Shown one piece after another: positions 34,388-44,619 of a DNA stretch of 64,000 nucleotides. The stretch is from the NCBI RefSeq assembly GCF_002257665.1, contig NZ_MQWB01000001.1, positions 3,607,119 through 3,671,118 on the forward strand. Reading direction: 5' to 3'. A program made the translations under genes and the position numbers. The notes beneath the pieces are model-generated. The model saw nothing but the letters and a program-made list of their open reading frames with translations, was not told where the DNA came from and searched no databases. Origin of the DNA: Rubricoccus marinus. GTDB taxonomy: Bacteria; Bacteroidota; Rhodothermia; Rhodothermales; Rubricoccaceae. Within the stretch, counting starts at the first letter, position 1; each line of letters starts with the position of its first letter.

Positions 34388-36493
34388 CTACGCCGCCACG
34401 GGCTCCCGCTCGGGGCGCCAGCGGCTCGCCACGAGGGTTTCCGCGACAAGAGCCGCCAGCGCGATGCCGAGCAGGACGGTCCACAGCGGCACGCCGCCCG
34501 TCTCCTCGCGTGTCGCGAGGGCTTCTAGGCCCGCGCCGCCAGAGGCGTCCAACACGCGGACCGGTCGGCCGCTGGCGGTCTCCAGAATCTCGGCCGCGGC
34601 CTCTGGCGAGAGAGGCGTCGGGTCGGACTCGCGGGCGTCGCCGTTGACGGCGACGGTCCTCAGCTTACGCTCTCCCTGCATAACGCGGTAGAGACCGGGC
34701 TGCGCTGCCTCGGCGCCCACTTCCAAGAGCACGGCGCCTGGAACGGTCCGCTGCGCGGGCGTGAGCGCCACGCCAGAGGCGGAGACAAGGCGCAGCGGCG
34801 CGCCCGCCGTCGCGTTCTCCACCCGGACCGTCCCGCCCTCGCGCGCGTCCAAGCTGGCGCGCTCGGCGACCTCGGAGCCTGCGGCGAGGTAGGACGCCGA
34901 GCGAAACAGCAGCGGCACAAACAAGCCGCGCTCCGGCAGTTCGCTCCACGAGGGGTCTGGCGGCACGCTGAGAACGAGCAGCGCGCCGTCTCCCACGCGC
35001 GTTTCGTGGAGGAGCGGCACGCCAGAGGTTGTGCCCAGCAGCGTCTGGCCGCCTCTAGCGCGGAACGCGGCGAGGCGCTGGATCGCGACCTCTTCCAAAC
35101 GCGGCCGGGCATCCTCGAAGACGCCCGCGAAGATGGGGTGGTCCAGGCTGGAGTCCGAGAGCCGTGCGACGACCTCGCCGCCGACCTGGCCTCTGGCGCC
35201 CTCGAAACGGCCCGCGCCGAGGGCGTCCAATAAGGTGTTCGCGCCGCCCTCGGCCACGCCGTCGCCTGCGAAGAGGAGGATGCCGCCGCCGCCAGAGGCG
35301 AACCGCTGGAGGGCTTGCGCCTCGCCAGAGGAGATCTCGCGCGGGGCGACGAGGAAGACCGCGTCGAGCGCGTCCAGGTCGGCGCCGGAGAGCCCGGCTT
35401 CATCGACCTCGGTCACGGTCAGGGCGCCGGATTCAGCGGCCACTTCGAGCGCGAGGCGCGCCATGTCGGCGCGGGCGTCGCCGCCGCTGACGAGGAGCAC
35501 GCGCGGAGGCGGCGGCACGCGGAGCGTGAAGTAGCGCGCGTCGTCCCACTCGGCGCCGTCGGGCTCGATGCGGACCTCGCCACCGAGCCAGCCTCTGGCG
35601 GGCGGGGTGACGGTAAACGGGACCGTGACGGCGCGGCCGGGGACGACGTCGGCGGCGCTCTCGGCCACAGGCCGGCCATCTAGGATCAGGCGGACAGCGA
35701 TGGTTTCGGCCCTCCCGCCCCAGCGCTGGATCGTGGCCTCGACCTGCACGGGGCGCCCGGGCTCCACGATCTGGCTTTTCACCTGTACGTCGGTCACCGC
35801 CGTGTTCGTGATCGTCTGGCCACCGACGGGGATCAGCGTCACGCCGACGCTTTCGGGCAGCCGCGCGCTCGCGGAATCGGTCAGGGTGGAGGCCTGGAGG
35901 TCGGAGAAGACGACGATCTCACGCCGCGGATGCGTGGCGTCTTCCAGCAGCGACGCGGCCCGTGCCAGCGTCGCGGTGAGCGCTGCGGCGCCAGAGGCCG
36001 GGGCGAGTTCGGTGAGCGCGTCCAGCGCAGGCTCGGGCGTGAGGAAGCGCGTGGACGTGAGCCCCGGCTGCGGCGCCGTCGGCACGATCATGCGCTCGTC
36101 GCCGCGGCCGCTGGCGTCGATGAGCGCCTCCGCGATCTCGCGCTCTTGGTCCAGCAGGGCGCCTCTGGCGTCGCGCAGGCCGGTTGAGAGGCTGTTGTCC
36201 ACGACGAGGGCGAGCGAGCGAGCTGAGGTCTCGCCAAAAACGCCGTCCCAGGCGCTCTGGCGCGTCGGCTGCGCAAAGGCGAGCACGAGGCACACGATCG
36301 CGAGCGTGCGAAGGGCGAGCAGCAGCCACTGCCGGATGCGCACGCGGCGCATCGACTGGCGCTCCACCTCGCGCAGAAAGCGCAGCGTCGAGAAGTCCAC
36401 CTCCCGCGGCCGGCGGAAGTTGAAGAGGTGGATCAGGATCGGGATGGCGGCGGCGGCCAGCCCGAAAAGGACGAGGGGATTGAGAAACGTCAC
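34388..36493 (-). CDS. BatA-type membrane protein with a VWA-like domain
   Basis: The 701-residue protein begins MTFLNPLVLFGLAAAAIPIL, the double-transmembrane BatA N-terminal domain, with RRPREVDFSTLRFLREVER between its two helices. A VWA-like segment carries VVDNSLSTG (MIDAS-like D-x-S-x-S). The periplasmic portion has beta domains, and a class I amidotransferase-like region near FASGGGGILLFAGDGVAEGG. A last helix (LWTVLLGIALAALVAETLV) anchors the C-terminus. Such proteins are typical of Bacteroidota aerotolerance-type envelope clusters, though no MoxR or other Bat gene lies here. It ends 5 bases before the NADAR pseudogene. Confidence 0.85.
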   Translation of the reverse strand: MTFLNPLVLFGLAAAAIPILIHLFNFRRPREVDFSTLRFLREVERQSMRRVRIRQWLLLALRTLAIVCLVLAFAQPTRQSAWDGVFGETSARSLALVVDNSLSTGLRDARGALLDQEREIAEALIDASGRGDERMIVPTAPQPGLTSTRFLTPEPALDALTELAPASGAAALTATLARAASLLEDATHPRREIVVFSDLQASTLTDSASARLPESVGVTLIPVGGQTITNTAVTDVQVKSQIVEPGRPVQVEATIQRWGGRAETIAVRLILDGRPVAESAADVVPGRAVTVPFTVTPPARGWLGGEVRIEPDGAEWDDARYFTLRVPPPPRVLLVSGGDARADMARLALEVAAESGALTVTEVDEAGLSGADLDALDAVFLVAPREISSGEAQALQRFASGGGGILLFAGDGVAEGGANTLLDALGAGRFEGARGQVGGEVVARLSDSSLDHPIFAGVFEDARPRLEEVAIQRLAAFRARGGQTLLGTTSGVPLLHETRVGDGALLVLSVPPDPSWSELPERGLFVPLLFRSASYLAAGSEVAERASLDAREGGTVRVENATAGAPLRLVSASGVALTPAQRTVPGAVLLEVGAEAAQPGLYRVMQGERKLRTVAVNGDARESDPTPLSPEAAAEILETASGRPVRVLDASGGAGLEALATREETGGVPLWTVLLGIALAALVAETLVASRWRPEREPVAA

Positions 36494-36621
36494 GCGCGCA
36501 TGCTACCGACGGGCGAGGTGCAACGGCGAAGCGGTGCGGTTCGCGTTCCGGCGAGGGGATGGAGATGCGGCTCTCGCCAGAGGCCTCTGGCGGTGCCGCC
36601 CGCGCGTCCGCTAAACGCAAG

Positions 36622-36653
36622 CGCGCCCCGCCGGACAGATCCGGCGGGGCGCG
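36622..36653 (-). terminator. GC-rich hairpin downstream of the first beta-helix gene
   Basis: A 14-bp perfect stem (arms 36622-36635 and 36640-36653) with a CAGA loop lies 49 bases after the stop. The minus strand continues TTGCGTTTAG, a weak T tract. An 18-bp motif palindrome is nearby at 36575. Confidence 0.6.
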
Positions 36654-36702
36654 TCCCGGGGAAGGGCGAGGCCTCCGGCGTGGCGCCAGAGGCCGAGCGG
36701 TG

Positions 36703-39700
36703 CTAGCGGACGACCGTCATGCGACGGGTCGCCTGCTGGTCGCCGCTCTGAAGACGCACGATGTAGGTGCCGGGCGCGAGGCGCGAGGCGTCCACCGAGA
36801 TCGTCTGCTCAGAGCCCGCTTCGCCCATGCCGTCGTAGACGGTCTGGACAAGCTGGCCGAGCACGTTGTACATCTCCACGCGGACCGGAGCCGATTCGGC
36901 AACGGTGTACGCGATCGTCGCCTGTCCGCGCGCCGGGTTTGGGCGCGTAGGCAGAAGGGAGAAGTCCGTCGCAAGCGCGATCGGGCCTTCCTCGCCTGCG
37001 ACCGGCATCGAGCCGCGCTCGACAGAGCCGATATCGGTCTGGCCAACGCTGCGCATGAAGCCGCGCTGATCCACGTCGAATGAGCTGCTGCCCGCGTTCA
37101 CGGCTGGGCTGCCCTCCATCGGAAGGTGCGTCATCGTGAACCCGCCGTTGTCCGCGAGGTCACCGAGCATCGGGCTCATGCCCGTCACGTTGGTGTCCGT
37201 CTCGCCGTTGATGGTGCAGCCGGAGGTGTTCTGGATCAGGTTGTAGCCACCCGACTCGAACATGCCAAAGCAGTCCGCGCCAGAGGCCGCCGTGTTGGCG
37301 CCGATGATGCTGTTGGCGAACGTGTAGCTCGCGCCGTCGGTGCTCTCGGAGAGGAGCCCGCCGCCGTTACCACCGGCGGTGTTGAGCGCGACCGTGACGT
37401 CCTGAAGCATAATTTCCGCGCTGGAGTCGCCTCCGTTGTCGTAGAGACCACCTCCGTCCTCGGTCGCCGCGTTGCCGCTGACGGTCGAGAGCGCGATATC
37501 AAGCGCGCCTGCGCCTGCAACCCAGACGCCAGCGCCCTCGCGGGCCGTGTTGCCAGAGATCGTCGAGCTACGGATCGTCGCGACGCCGGAGCCTCCGATG
37601 TGGATGCCGCCGCCGTTGCCGGGGGCCGCCGTCGCAATGCTGTTGTCGCTCACGGTCACGTTGGTGAGCACGAGCGCCGTTTTAGCGGTCGAGTTGCCGT
37701 CATCGGCCACCTCGATCCCGGCACCGGCCCGGTTGGCGCGGTTGCCGCTGACGGTCCCGCGGTTCATGACCACGATGCTCTCGTCGGCGACGAAGATGCC
37801 GCCGCCGGAGCCGCTGGCGCCAGAGGCCACGTTATCCGTGATCATCGCGTCGTAGAGGCGGATGTCGCCGCCGGTCTCGGCGTAGACGCCACCGCCACCG
37901 TTCGTGGCGTCGTCGCCACGGCCGATGTTCTGCGTGATCATCGTCGTAGCGGCGTCGTCGTCCTCGTCACCGACGACGAGCGTGCCGTTGCTCCAGAGCC
38001 CACCCCCTTCGGTGGCCTCGTTGGCCGTGAAGTCACCGCCGCGGATCGTGATCATGCCACCACCACTGTGCAAGCCGCCGCCGTTGCCGGGGGCCGCCGT
38101 CGCAGCGGGAATGACGTTCTCGCGCACGCTGACGTTGACCATCTGCATGGTGCCGCCCGCGTTCTCGACGCCGGCGCCCGCACGGTTGGCCGTGTTCTGG
38201 CGGATGCTGCCGCCGGTCACGGTCGCCGAGGCGCCGCTGGCGACGAGGATGCCGCCGCCGGAGCCGCTGGCGCCAGAGGCCCGGTTCATCTCGATGACCG
38301 CGCTCGTGATGGAGGCCTCGCCTCCGCTCTCGACGTAGACACCGCCGCCGCCGTTGTCGGCTGCGGGGCCGCGCCCGATGTTGGACGCGATCACCGTCTG
38401 GTCCCCGGAGTCGCCGCCGGTGAGTTCGATGACGAGCGTGCCGTTGCTCCACAGGCCGCCGCCTTCGGTGGCCTCGTTGCTGCGGAACACGCCGCCTCGG
38501 ATGGTGACCGAGCCGCCACCCGCGTGGAGACCGCCACCGTTGCCGGGGGCCGCGCTCGCGGCGGGGATGATGTTGCTCAGAACCGTCACGCCGGTGATGA
38601 TCATGTCACCGCCTGCGTTCTCGATGCCAGCGCCAGCGCGGTTGGCCCGGTTGTCGGCGATGGTGCCTCCGTTGATGTCCATAGAGGCGCCGCTGGCGAC
38701 GAACACGCCGCCACCGGAGCCGCTGGCGCCAGAGGCCTGGTTGGCGGAGATCGTCGCGCCGTCGATCGTCGCGTCGGCGCCGGTCTCGGCGTACACGCCG
38801 CCGCCGCCGTTGGTCGCGTCGTCGCCGCGGCCGATGTTGCCTGAGATCGTCGTCGCCGTGCCGCCAGAGGAGCGGATGACGAGCCCGCCGCTGGCCCACA
38901 CGCCACCGCCTTCGGTGGCCTGGTTGCCGGAGAGCGTCGCGCCCTCAATCGTGAGCGTACCCCCGCCTGCGTGGATGCCGCCGCCGTTGCCGGGGGCTGC
39001 GCTCGCGGCGGGAATCACGTTGCCGTTGATCATGCCGCCGGTGACCGTGGTGGTCGCGCCTGCGCTTTCGATGCCGGCGCCTGCGCGGTTGGCCACGTTG
39101 CCGAGAAGGGTTGACGCGCGGACGTTCAGCGTGCCGCCGAGCGTCATCAGACCGCCACCGGAGCCGCTGGCGCCGTTGGCCACGTTGCCTTCGGCGGTGA
39201 TGCCCTCTACGTTCATCGTACCGCCGTTGTTGAACAGCGCGCCGCCGCCGTCGTCACCGGCTGCGCCAGAGGCCACATTGCCCACGAAGCGCGTGCCGGT
39301 GATGGTCATCGTGCCGGTGTTGTTCCAGAAGCCGCCGCCCTCGCGGGTGGCGACGTTGTTGTTCACCACGCCGCCGGTGATCGTTGCCGATCCGGTCGCG
39401 GAGATGTGGAAGGCGCCGCCGTTTCCGGGGTTGGAGCCCGCAGAGTTGCTGGCAAAGTTCGTATCGGTGATCGTTGTCCTGCTTGCACCTGCGGCCTCGA
39501 TAGCGCCACCAGCACGGCTGGCCGAGTTGTCTCTAAAAGCGCTTTCAGTGATGGTCAGCGTGCCTGCGTTGTTGAGTACAGCACCGCCTGAACCGCTCAT
39601 GCCAGAGGCAGCGTTGCCGGTGAGGGAGACGCCAACCAGCGTGACGTCTCCGCCATCGTTGTATACAGCTGCTCCTCCATCGGTTGCCTCAACACCCGTG

Positions 39701-40185
39701 GCGACATTGTCGCGGAATACGCAGTCGTCTGCGGAAAATTCGGCTCCAGAGGCGATGTAGATGCCTGCTCCGCGTTCGGCGCGAGCGTTTTGGATAACGG
39801 TGTTCTGGAGAACGAACCGCCCACCCGTTACAGCGAAGATCCGGTAGGTGTCCGCACCATCGATGACGACCGTGACCCCTCCGCCCAATCCAGAGTTGAT
39901 TGTTAGATCCTCCGTCACCTCCATCGCCTGCTGCGTCAGCATCAGAAGTGCAGGCGTGGGCGTGGACGTAATCGAGAACGAGATGTTGTCCCGGCCGCTG
40001 GCGCCAGAGGCGCAGGCGTCCACAGAGGCATTGGTGTTGGCAGAGACGATGGCCTCACGAAGGGAGCAATCACCGTCGTTGTTCAACTCATCGTTGAGCG
40101 TGTTGACGGTGATCGTGGCCGCGGTCGCCAGAGGCGCGGTAAGGAGAAACGCTAAGGCGCCGAAGAGTCTGTAGAATGGTCGCAT
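36703..40185 (-). CDS. Giant secreted beta-helix protein with T9SS sorting domain (paralogue 1)
   Basis: The 1160-residue exported protein has a signal peptide (MRPFYRLFGALAFLLTAPLA), then the CSLREA-type segment NDELNNDGDCSLREAIVSAN, then a long right-handed parallel beta-helix. The helix is built from repeated NGGGGVYAETG, SGASGSGGGVFVASGA, NRANRAGAGIENAGG and PGNGGGLHAGGG blocks, three larger modules of about 150 residues. The C-terminal 85 residues (LLPTRPNPARGQATIAYTVA through GTYIVRLQSG to RRMTVVR) form a type A sorting domain for type IX secretion. Likely displayed on or released from the surface, possibly for adhesion or polysaccharide binding. ATG at 40185 begins the signal. Closest relative: the gene at 40904-44383. 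Confidence 0.9.
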   Translation of the reverse strand: MRPFYRLFGALAFLLTAPLATAATITVNTLNDELNNDGDCSLREAIVSANTNASVDACASGASGRDNISFSITSTPTPALLMLTQQAMEVTEDLTINSGLGGGVTVVIDGADTYRIFAVTGGRFVLQNTVIQNARAERGAGIYIASGAEFSADDCVFRDNVATGVEATDGGAAVYNDGGDVTLVGVSLTGNAASGMSGSGGAVLNNAGTLTITESAFRDNSASRAGGAIEAAGASRTTITDTNFASNSAGSNPGNGGAFHISATGSATITGGVVNNNVATREGGGFWNNTGTMTITGTRFVGNVASGAAGDDGGGALFNNGGTMNVEGITAEGNVANGASGSGGGLMTLGGTLNVRASTLLGNVANRAGAGIESAGATTTVTGGMINGNVIPAASAAPGNGGGIHAGGGTLTIEGATLSGNQATEGGGVWASGGLVIRSSGGTATTISGNIGRGDDATNGGGGVYAETGADATIDGATISANQASGASGSGGGVFVASGASMDINGGTIADNRANRAGAGIENAGGDMIITGVTVLSNIIPAASAAPGNGGGLHAGGGSVTIRGGVFRSNEATEGGGLWSNGTLVIELTGGDSGDQTVIASNIGRGPAADNGGGGVYVESGGEASITSAVIEMNRASGASGSGGGILVASGASATVTGGSIRQNTANRAGAGVENAGGTMQMVNVSVRENVIPAATAAPGNGGGLHSGGGMITIRGGDFTANEATEGGGLWSNGTLVVGDEDDDAATTMITQNIGRGDDATNGGGGVYAETGGDIRLYDAMITDNVASGASGSGGGIFVADESIVVMNRGTVSGNRANRAGAGIEVADDGNSTAKTALVLTNVTVSDNSIATAAPGNGGGIHIGGSGVATIRSSTISGNTAREGAGVWVAGAGALDIALSTVSGNAATEDGGGLYDNGGDSSAEIMLQDVTVALNTAGGNGGGLLSESTDGASYTFANSIIGANTAASGADCFGMFESGGYNLIQNTSGCTINGETDTNVTGMSPMLGDLADNGGFTMTHLPMEGSPAVNAGSSSFDVDQRGFMRSVGQTDIGSVERGSMPVAGEEGPIALATDFSLLPTRPNPARGQATIAYTVAESAPVRVEMYNVLGQLVQTVYDGMGEAGSEQTISVDASRLAPGTYIVRLQSGDQQATRRMTVVR

Positions 40186-40370
40186 GAGAGCGGGAAGAGA
40201 GAGAGGGGAGTTGGCAAGATGAAGGGCGAGGCCTTCTATCTGGAAGACCATCATATGCTCATTACGTGCCCGAACGTGTCCGAGTCCGTCTGATAGCACC
40301 GTCAGGAAGAGCGAGGTCTAGATATATCCGGCATTCCCCTATGCGAGTCCTCAACAGGCTCGCACGCTCC

Positions 40371-40730
40371 CTACGCGCCAGCGGCCTCTGACGAGAGAGA
40401 CGGCTCCAAGTGAGACGGAAAGGTATCTACGTCAACGCGCGTACGCGGAAGTGCCCCGGGGTGAGCCTCACATAGCCAAGTGAGAAGGGCCTCTCGCACC
40501 TCGCACCGCAGATCCCATAGGTTGCCCGCGTTGGCGGCGGACATCATGGCCCGCATCTCGACGGTGCTCTCCGTTAGTTCGGTGACCTGCAAGGCCCACG
40601 AGCCGCCGTGCTAGTGAGGCGACGCTTCGACGATACGCCCTAGCTCAGTGCAGACCTCATCTACAGGTATCGTGTAGTCCATCCGATCAGTAATCTGGAT
40701 CAAGATCACTTCCGGCCATCGTGCTTTCAC
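40371..40730 (-). pseudogene. Remnant of a mechanosensitive (MscS-type) channel gene
   Basis: Only the C-terminal cytoplasmic part survives. Reading on the minus strand gives DYTIPVDEVCTELGRIVEASPH, an in-frame TAG at 40611-40613, then WALQVTELTESTVEMRAMMSA and LRCEVREALLTWL ending LPRTRVDV. In intact relatives the stop falls where a Leu-Trp-Asp-Gly stretch is expected, so the codons have decayed by point changes. The membrane domain is absent. Sequence from 40731 to 40903 and 40186 to 40370 shows no gene. The fragment sits between two paralogous beta-helix genes, suggesting insertion or duplication of those genes disrupted the channel locus. Confidence 0.75.
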
Positions 40731-40903
40731 GCATGATCAGGACCTACAGCGCCCCGTCACTTTCCACGGCACCCTCGGCGCTCTCACCCCCTTGCTGAAG
40801 CCCATGTCTTCAACGAAACACGACCCATCGAACAAATCCGACCAAGCGCTTTTCAGGGAAGAGTAAAGGTTCCTGGCGCAGCCGGCCGCTAGAGGCCGAT
40901 CCC

Positions 40904-43900
40904 TTAGCGGATGATCGTGATCCGCTGCGTCGCCTGCTGATCCTGGCTCTGCAGACGGATCACATACACGCCAGGAGCGAGGCGCGACGTGTTGAGCGGA
41001 ACGGTCTGCTCCGTGCCAGCCTCACCTATTCCGTCGTAGACGGTCTGGACGAGTTGGCCGAGCACGTTGTAGAGCTCCACACGGACCGACGCCGCCGTGG
41101 CAACGGTGTACGCGATGGTCGCTTGGCTGCGCACCGGGTTCGGGCGCGTCGGCAGTAGCGCGAAGTCCGTCTCAATGAAAGCAGGGACTTCCTCGTTAGG
41201 AACGGCCTGCGCGCCGCGCTCGACTGAGCCGATATCGGCCTGGCCGACGTTTCGGAGGAAGCCACGCTGGTCCAGACTGAACACACTCCGTCCTGAGTCA
41301 ATGGCCGGGCTGCCGTCCATTGGAAGATGCGTACGCGTTGGCCCGCCATTGTCCGCGAGGTTCTCGAGCATCGGGTCGAGATCCGTCACGTCGGTGCTTA
41401 TCGCGCCTACAATGCTGCACTCACCCCTCGCCCCGATAAGGTTGAACCCGCCAGAGGCGAACGTACCGAAGCAATCTCCGCCTGAAACGGCTCCGTTGCT
41501 TGCGATGATGCTGTTCGCGAACGTGAAGCTGGCCCCGTCATCGCTCTGCGAGTACAGGCCGCCGCCGTTGCCGCCCGATGTGTTCGTTACGACCGTCACG
41601 CTTTGCAACGAGATGTCGGCACTGGATGCGCCCCCGTTGTCATAGATGCCGCCACCATTCTCGGTCGCGTCGTTGCCACTGACGGTCGCTAGCGCGATAT
41701 CGAGTGCGCCGGTGCCCGCAACCCACACACCCGCACCCTCGCGGGCGGTGTTGCCAGAGATCGTTGAGGTGCGGATCGTCGCCACACCGGAGCCGCCGAC
41801 GTGGATCCCTCCGCCGTTTCCAGGGGCTGCATCATCGATAAGGTTGTCGCTTACTGTCACGTCCGTGAGCACGAGGGCCGTTTTACCTGCGAGCGCGCCG
41901 TCGTCGGCGACCTCAATGCCACCACCGGCGCGGTTGGCACGATTGTCCGAGACGGTGACGCGTTGTAGTTGGACCACGCTCTCATCGGCTACGAAGATGC
42001 CGCCGCCGGAGCCGCCGGCGCCAGAGGCCCGGTTGTTCGTGATCAGCGCATTCCTGATGAGCACATCGGCGCCCGTCTCGGCGTAGATGCCGCCACCGCC
42101 GTTTGTGGCGTCGTCGCCCCGGCCGTAGTTCGTGTTGATGACCGTTGGGAACGGCTCATCATCTGGGTTGAGGATGCGAAGCACGCCGCTGGTCCACAGG
42201 CCGCCGCCTTCGGTGGCGTGGTTGTTGGCGAAGAACCCGGCACGGACGGTGACCGTGCCGCCTCCGCTGTGCAGCCCTCCTCCGTTGCCGGGTGCCGCGC
42301 TCTCCTCAGGAATCACGTTCGAGACCACGCTCGTGTTGATGAGATGGACCGTCCCGCCTGCGTTCTCGATGCCTGCACCCGCGCGGTTGGCCTGGTTTTC
42401 TCGGAGTTCGGTGTCGGTCACCGTGAGCGTCGCGCCCTTGGCGACGAAGAGGGCGCCGCCAGAGCCGCTGGCGCCCAAAGCGCGGTTGGTGAGAAGGACT
42501 GCGCCTGTGATGAAGCCCTCGCCGCCGCTCTCCATGTACACACCGCCACCTCCGTTGTCCGCCGCAGCACCCCGAGCGTCGTTCGCGGAAATATCCGGCT
42601 GCGTGATGGAGGGACCACTACCGCTCAGTTCGACCACGAGCACGCCACTGCTCCACAGGCCACCGCCTTCTGTCGCCTGGTTAGCAACAATCTCACCTCC
42701 GCGGATCGTCACCGTCCCACCGCCGCTGTGAAGCCCTCCACCATTGCCGGGGTTGGCCGTCGCAGCAGGAATGGCGTTCGAGGTGAGCATCGTTTGAATG
42801 AGGAGCACCTCGCCCCCCGCATTCTCGATGCCCGCGCCCGCGCGATTAGCCGCGTTGTTGTCAACAAAAACGTTGTCGAGGGTGGCCACGGCGCCTCTGG
42901 CGACAAAGAGGCCGCCGCCCGAGCCGCTAGCGCCAGAGGCCGCGTTGCTGAAAATCTCCGAGCGGGCGATTAGCGCGTCGCCGCCCGTCTCGACGTAGAC
43001 ACCCCCGCCGCCATTCGTAGCCTCGTCGCCGCGTCCCACGTTTCCGGAGATGATGGAGCTGGTGCCACCAGACGCGCGGATAATGAGGTCACCATTAGAC
43101 CACACGCCGCCCCCTTCAGTGGCCTGATTATCTGCGATGGTAGTGCCTTCGATTGTGAGCGTGCCTCCGCCCGCGTGGATGCCACCGCCGTTGCCAGGCG
43201 ACGCCGTCTCAGCAGGGATCACGTTCTCAGAGATCGTGCCGCGCACGATTGTGATCATTCCGCCCGCACTTTCAATGCCAGCTCCGGCGCGGTTGGCACG
43301 GTTGCCCGTGATCGTCGGCGAGAAGACGGTCATGGTCCCACCGACCGACATCAAAGCGCCGCCGGAGCCGCTAGCGCCAGAGGCGGTGTTGCCTGTGGCA
43401 GTGACGCCTGAGATCGACAGCGTACCGCCGTTGTTGAAAATGGCACCGCCGCCGTCATCCGCTTCATCTCCCCGAGCCTCGTTGTTCTCGAACCGGGTGT
43501 CGTCGATCTCCATCGTGCCGGTGCCGTTCCAGAAGCCGCCTCCCTCCCGTGAGGCGATGTTTCCCGAAACAACGCCCTCGCGGATGGTAGCCGACCCATT
43601 CGACGAGATGTGAAACGCCCCACCATTGCCGGGATTCGATTGCGCCTCGTTCCGGACGAAATCCGCGAACCTCATCGTCGTCGTGCTCGCGCCTGCGGAC
43701 TCGATCGCGCCTCCCGCGCGCATCGCGGTGTTGCGGATGAAGTCAGACGACTCCACGGTCAACGTTCCACCGTTGTTGAATACAGCGCCGCCAGAACCGC
43801 TCTCGCCAGAGGCCGCGTTCTGCTCCAGCGTCGAATTGGCGACGATGACGTCACCGCCGTCGTTGTAAATGGCACCGCCACCGTCCGTGGACGATGTGCC

Positions 43901-44383
43901 TGTGGCCTCGTTGTTGCGAACAATGGACCTGTTACAAACGAAGCGAGCACCCGGTGAGACATACACCGCTGCGCCGCGTACTGCTCGACCGTCGCGAAGG
44001 GTGAGATCCGAGATCGCCAGACGACCTGATGTGATGTAAAAGATGCGTCGGGTGCCGTCGGAACGAAGGGTGACGGTCGAGTCATCCTGCTGCCCCCCAT
44101 GGATGACAACGTCCGTCGTTATTTCTAGCGGTCCCAAAGTGAGGGCGATGGTGAGAGGGGCCGGTTGATCGAACCGGATGGCGTCGAAGTTGCCACTTCC
44201 CGCCGTGCAGTCATCAACAAGGGCATCGGTATTGGCTGCCGCGATCGCCTCGCGCAGAGAGCAGTCCCCGTCGCTATTGAGTTCGTCATCTAGCGTGGTG
44301 ACGATGATCGTCGCGGCAGACGCTAGAGGCGTGATGACGAGTAGAAGGACGAGGACGCCCAGGAAAGAGTAGAGAGGCCTCAT
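40904..44383 (-). CDS. Giant secreted beta-helix protein with T9SS sorting domain (paralogue 2)
   Basis: The 1159-residue paralogue of the gene at 36703-40185. Its signal is MRPLYSFLGVLVLLLVITPL, then LDDELNSDGDCSLREAIAAA, the same beta-helix module order (for example ATNGGGGVYVETGGDALIAR and NRANRAGAGIENAGGEVLLI) and a type A sorting domain ending QQATQRITIIR. The two products keep nearly the same length but differ across most surface positions, indicating an old duplication under divergence. In this copy, fewer of the ASGASG turns are encoded by perfect copies of the iterated 10-mer. Probably exported through the type IX system. Confidence 0.9.
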   Translation of the reverse strand: MRPLYSFLGVLVLLLVITPLASAATIIVTTLDDELNSDGDCSLREAIAAANTDALVDDCTAGSGNFDAIRFDQPAPLTIALTLGPLEITTDVVIHGGQQDDSTVTLRSDGTRRIFYITSGRLAISDLTLRDGRAVRGAAVYVSPGARFVCNRSIVRNNEATGTSSTDGGGAIYNDGGDVIVANSTLEQNAASGESGSGGAVFNNGGTLTVESSDFIRNTAMRAGGAIESAGASTTTMRFADFVRNEAQSNPGNGGAFHISSNGSATIREGVVSGNIASREGGGFWNGTGTMEIDDTRFENNEARGDEADDGGGAIFNNGGTLSISGVTATGNTASGASGSGGALMSVGGTMTVFSPTITGNRANRAGAGIESAGGMITIVRGTISENVIPAETASPGNGGGIHAGGGTLTIEGTTIADNQATEGGGVWSNGDLIIRASGGTSSIISGNVGRGDEATNGGGGVYVETGGDALIARSEIFSNAASGASGSGGGLFVARGAVATLDNVFVDNNAANRAGAGIENAGGEVLLIQTMLTSNAIPAATANPGNGGGLHSGGGTVTIRGGEIVANQATEGGGLWSSGVLVVELSGSGPSITQPDISANDARGAAADNGGGGVYMESGGEGFITGAVLLTNRALGASGSGGALFVAKGATLTVTDTELRENQANRAGAGIENAGGTVHLINTSVVSNVIPEESAAPGNGGGLHSGGGTVTVRAGFFANNHATEGGGLWTSGVLRILNPDDEPFPTVINTNYGRGDDATNGGGGIYAETGADVLIRNALITNNRASGAGGSGGGIFVADESVVQLQRVTVSDNRANRAGGGIEVADDGALAGKTALVLTDVTVSDNLIDDAAPGNGGGIHVGGSGVATIRTSTISGNTAREGAGVWVAGTGALDIALATVSGNDATENGGGIYDNGGASSADISLQSVTVVTNTSGGNGGGLYSQSDDGASFTFANSIIASNGAVSGGDCFGTFASGGFNLIGARGECSIVGAISTDVTDLDPMLENLADNGGPTRTHLPMDGSPAIDSGRSVFSLDQRGFLRNVGQADIGSVERGAQAVPNEEVPAFIETDFALLPTRPNPVRSQATIAYTVATAASVRVELYNVLGQLVQTVYDGIGEAGTEQTVPLNTSRLAPGVYVIRLQSQDQQATQRITIIR

Positions 44384-44619
44384 GGGGAAGCGTGGAAGCG
44401 GGATCGATACGTGCGTCTGCCATCGTACGCCTATTCGCGCCCCAATACCATCCAGCCCTCGTCCCTATTCATCTGCAGAGCAGCCAAGGGGACCGGAGCC
44501 GCCAGCGACTCAGCCTTTGGCGGTGACACCACGCTTTCACACCCCTCCGGCATCTTCGCCGCCTGCGCGGCGTTCGCGCACGTCTGGCGAGCATCCGCCA
44601 GAGGCACCCCCGATACCTG

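Noticed and set aside
37850-38900. CRISPR-like periodic repeats
   Set aside because: The periodic similarity is about 455 bases long, coding and in frame, reflecting beta-helix modules rather than short repeats with spacers.
37126-39760. Overlapping plus-strand open frames of 572 and 468 codons across the first beta-helix gene
   Set aside because: They echo the DNA repeats of the real gene on the opposite strand and have no signal or fold.
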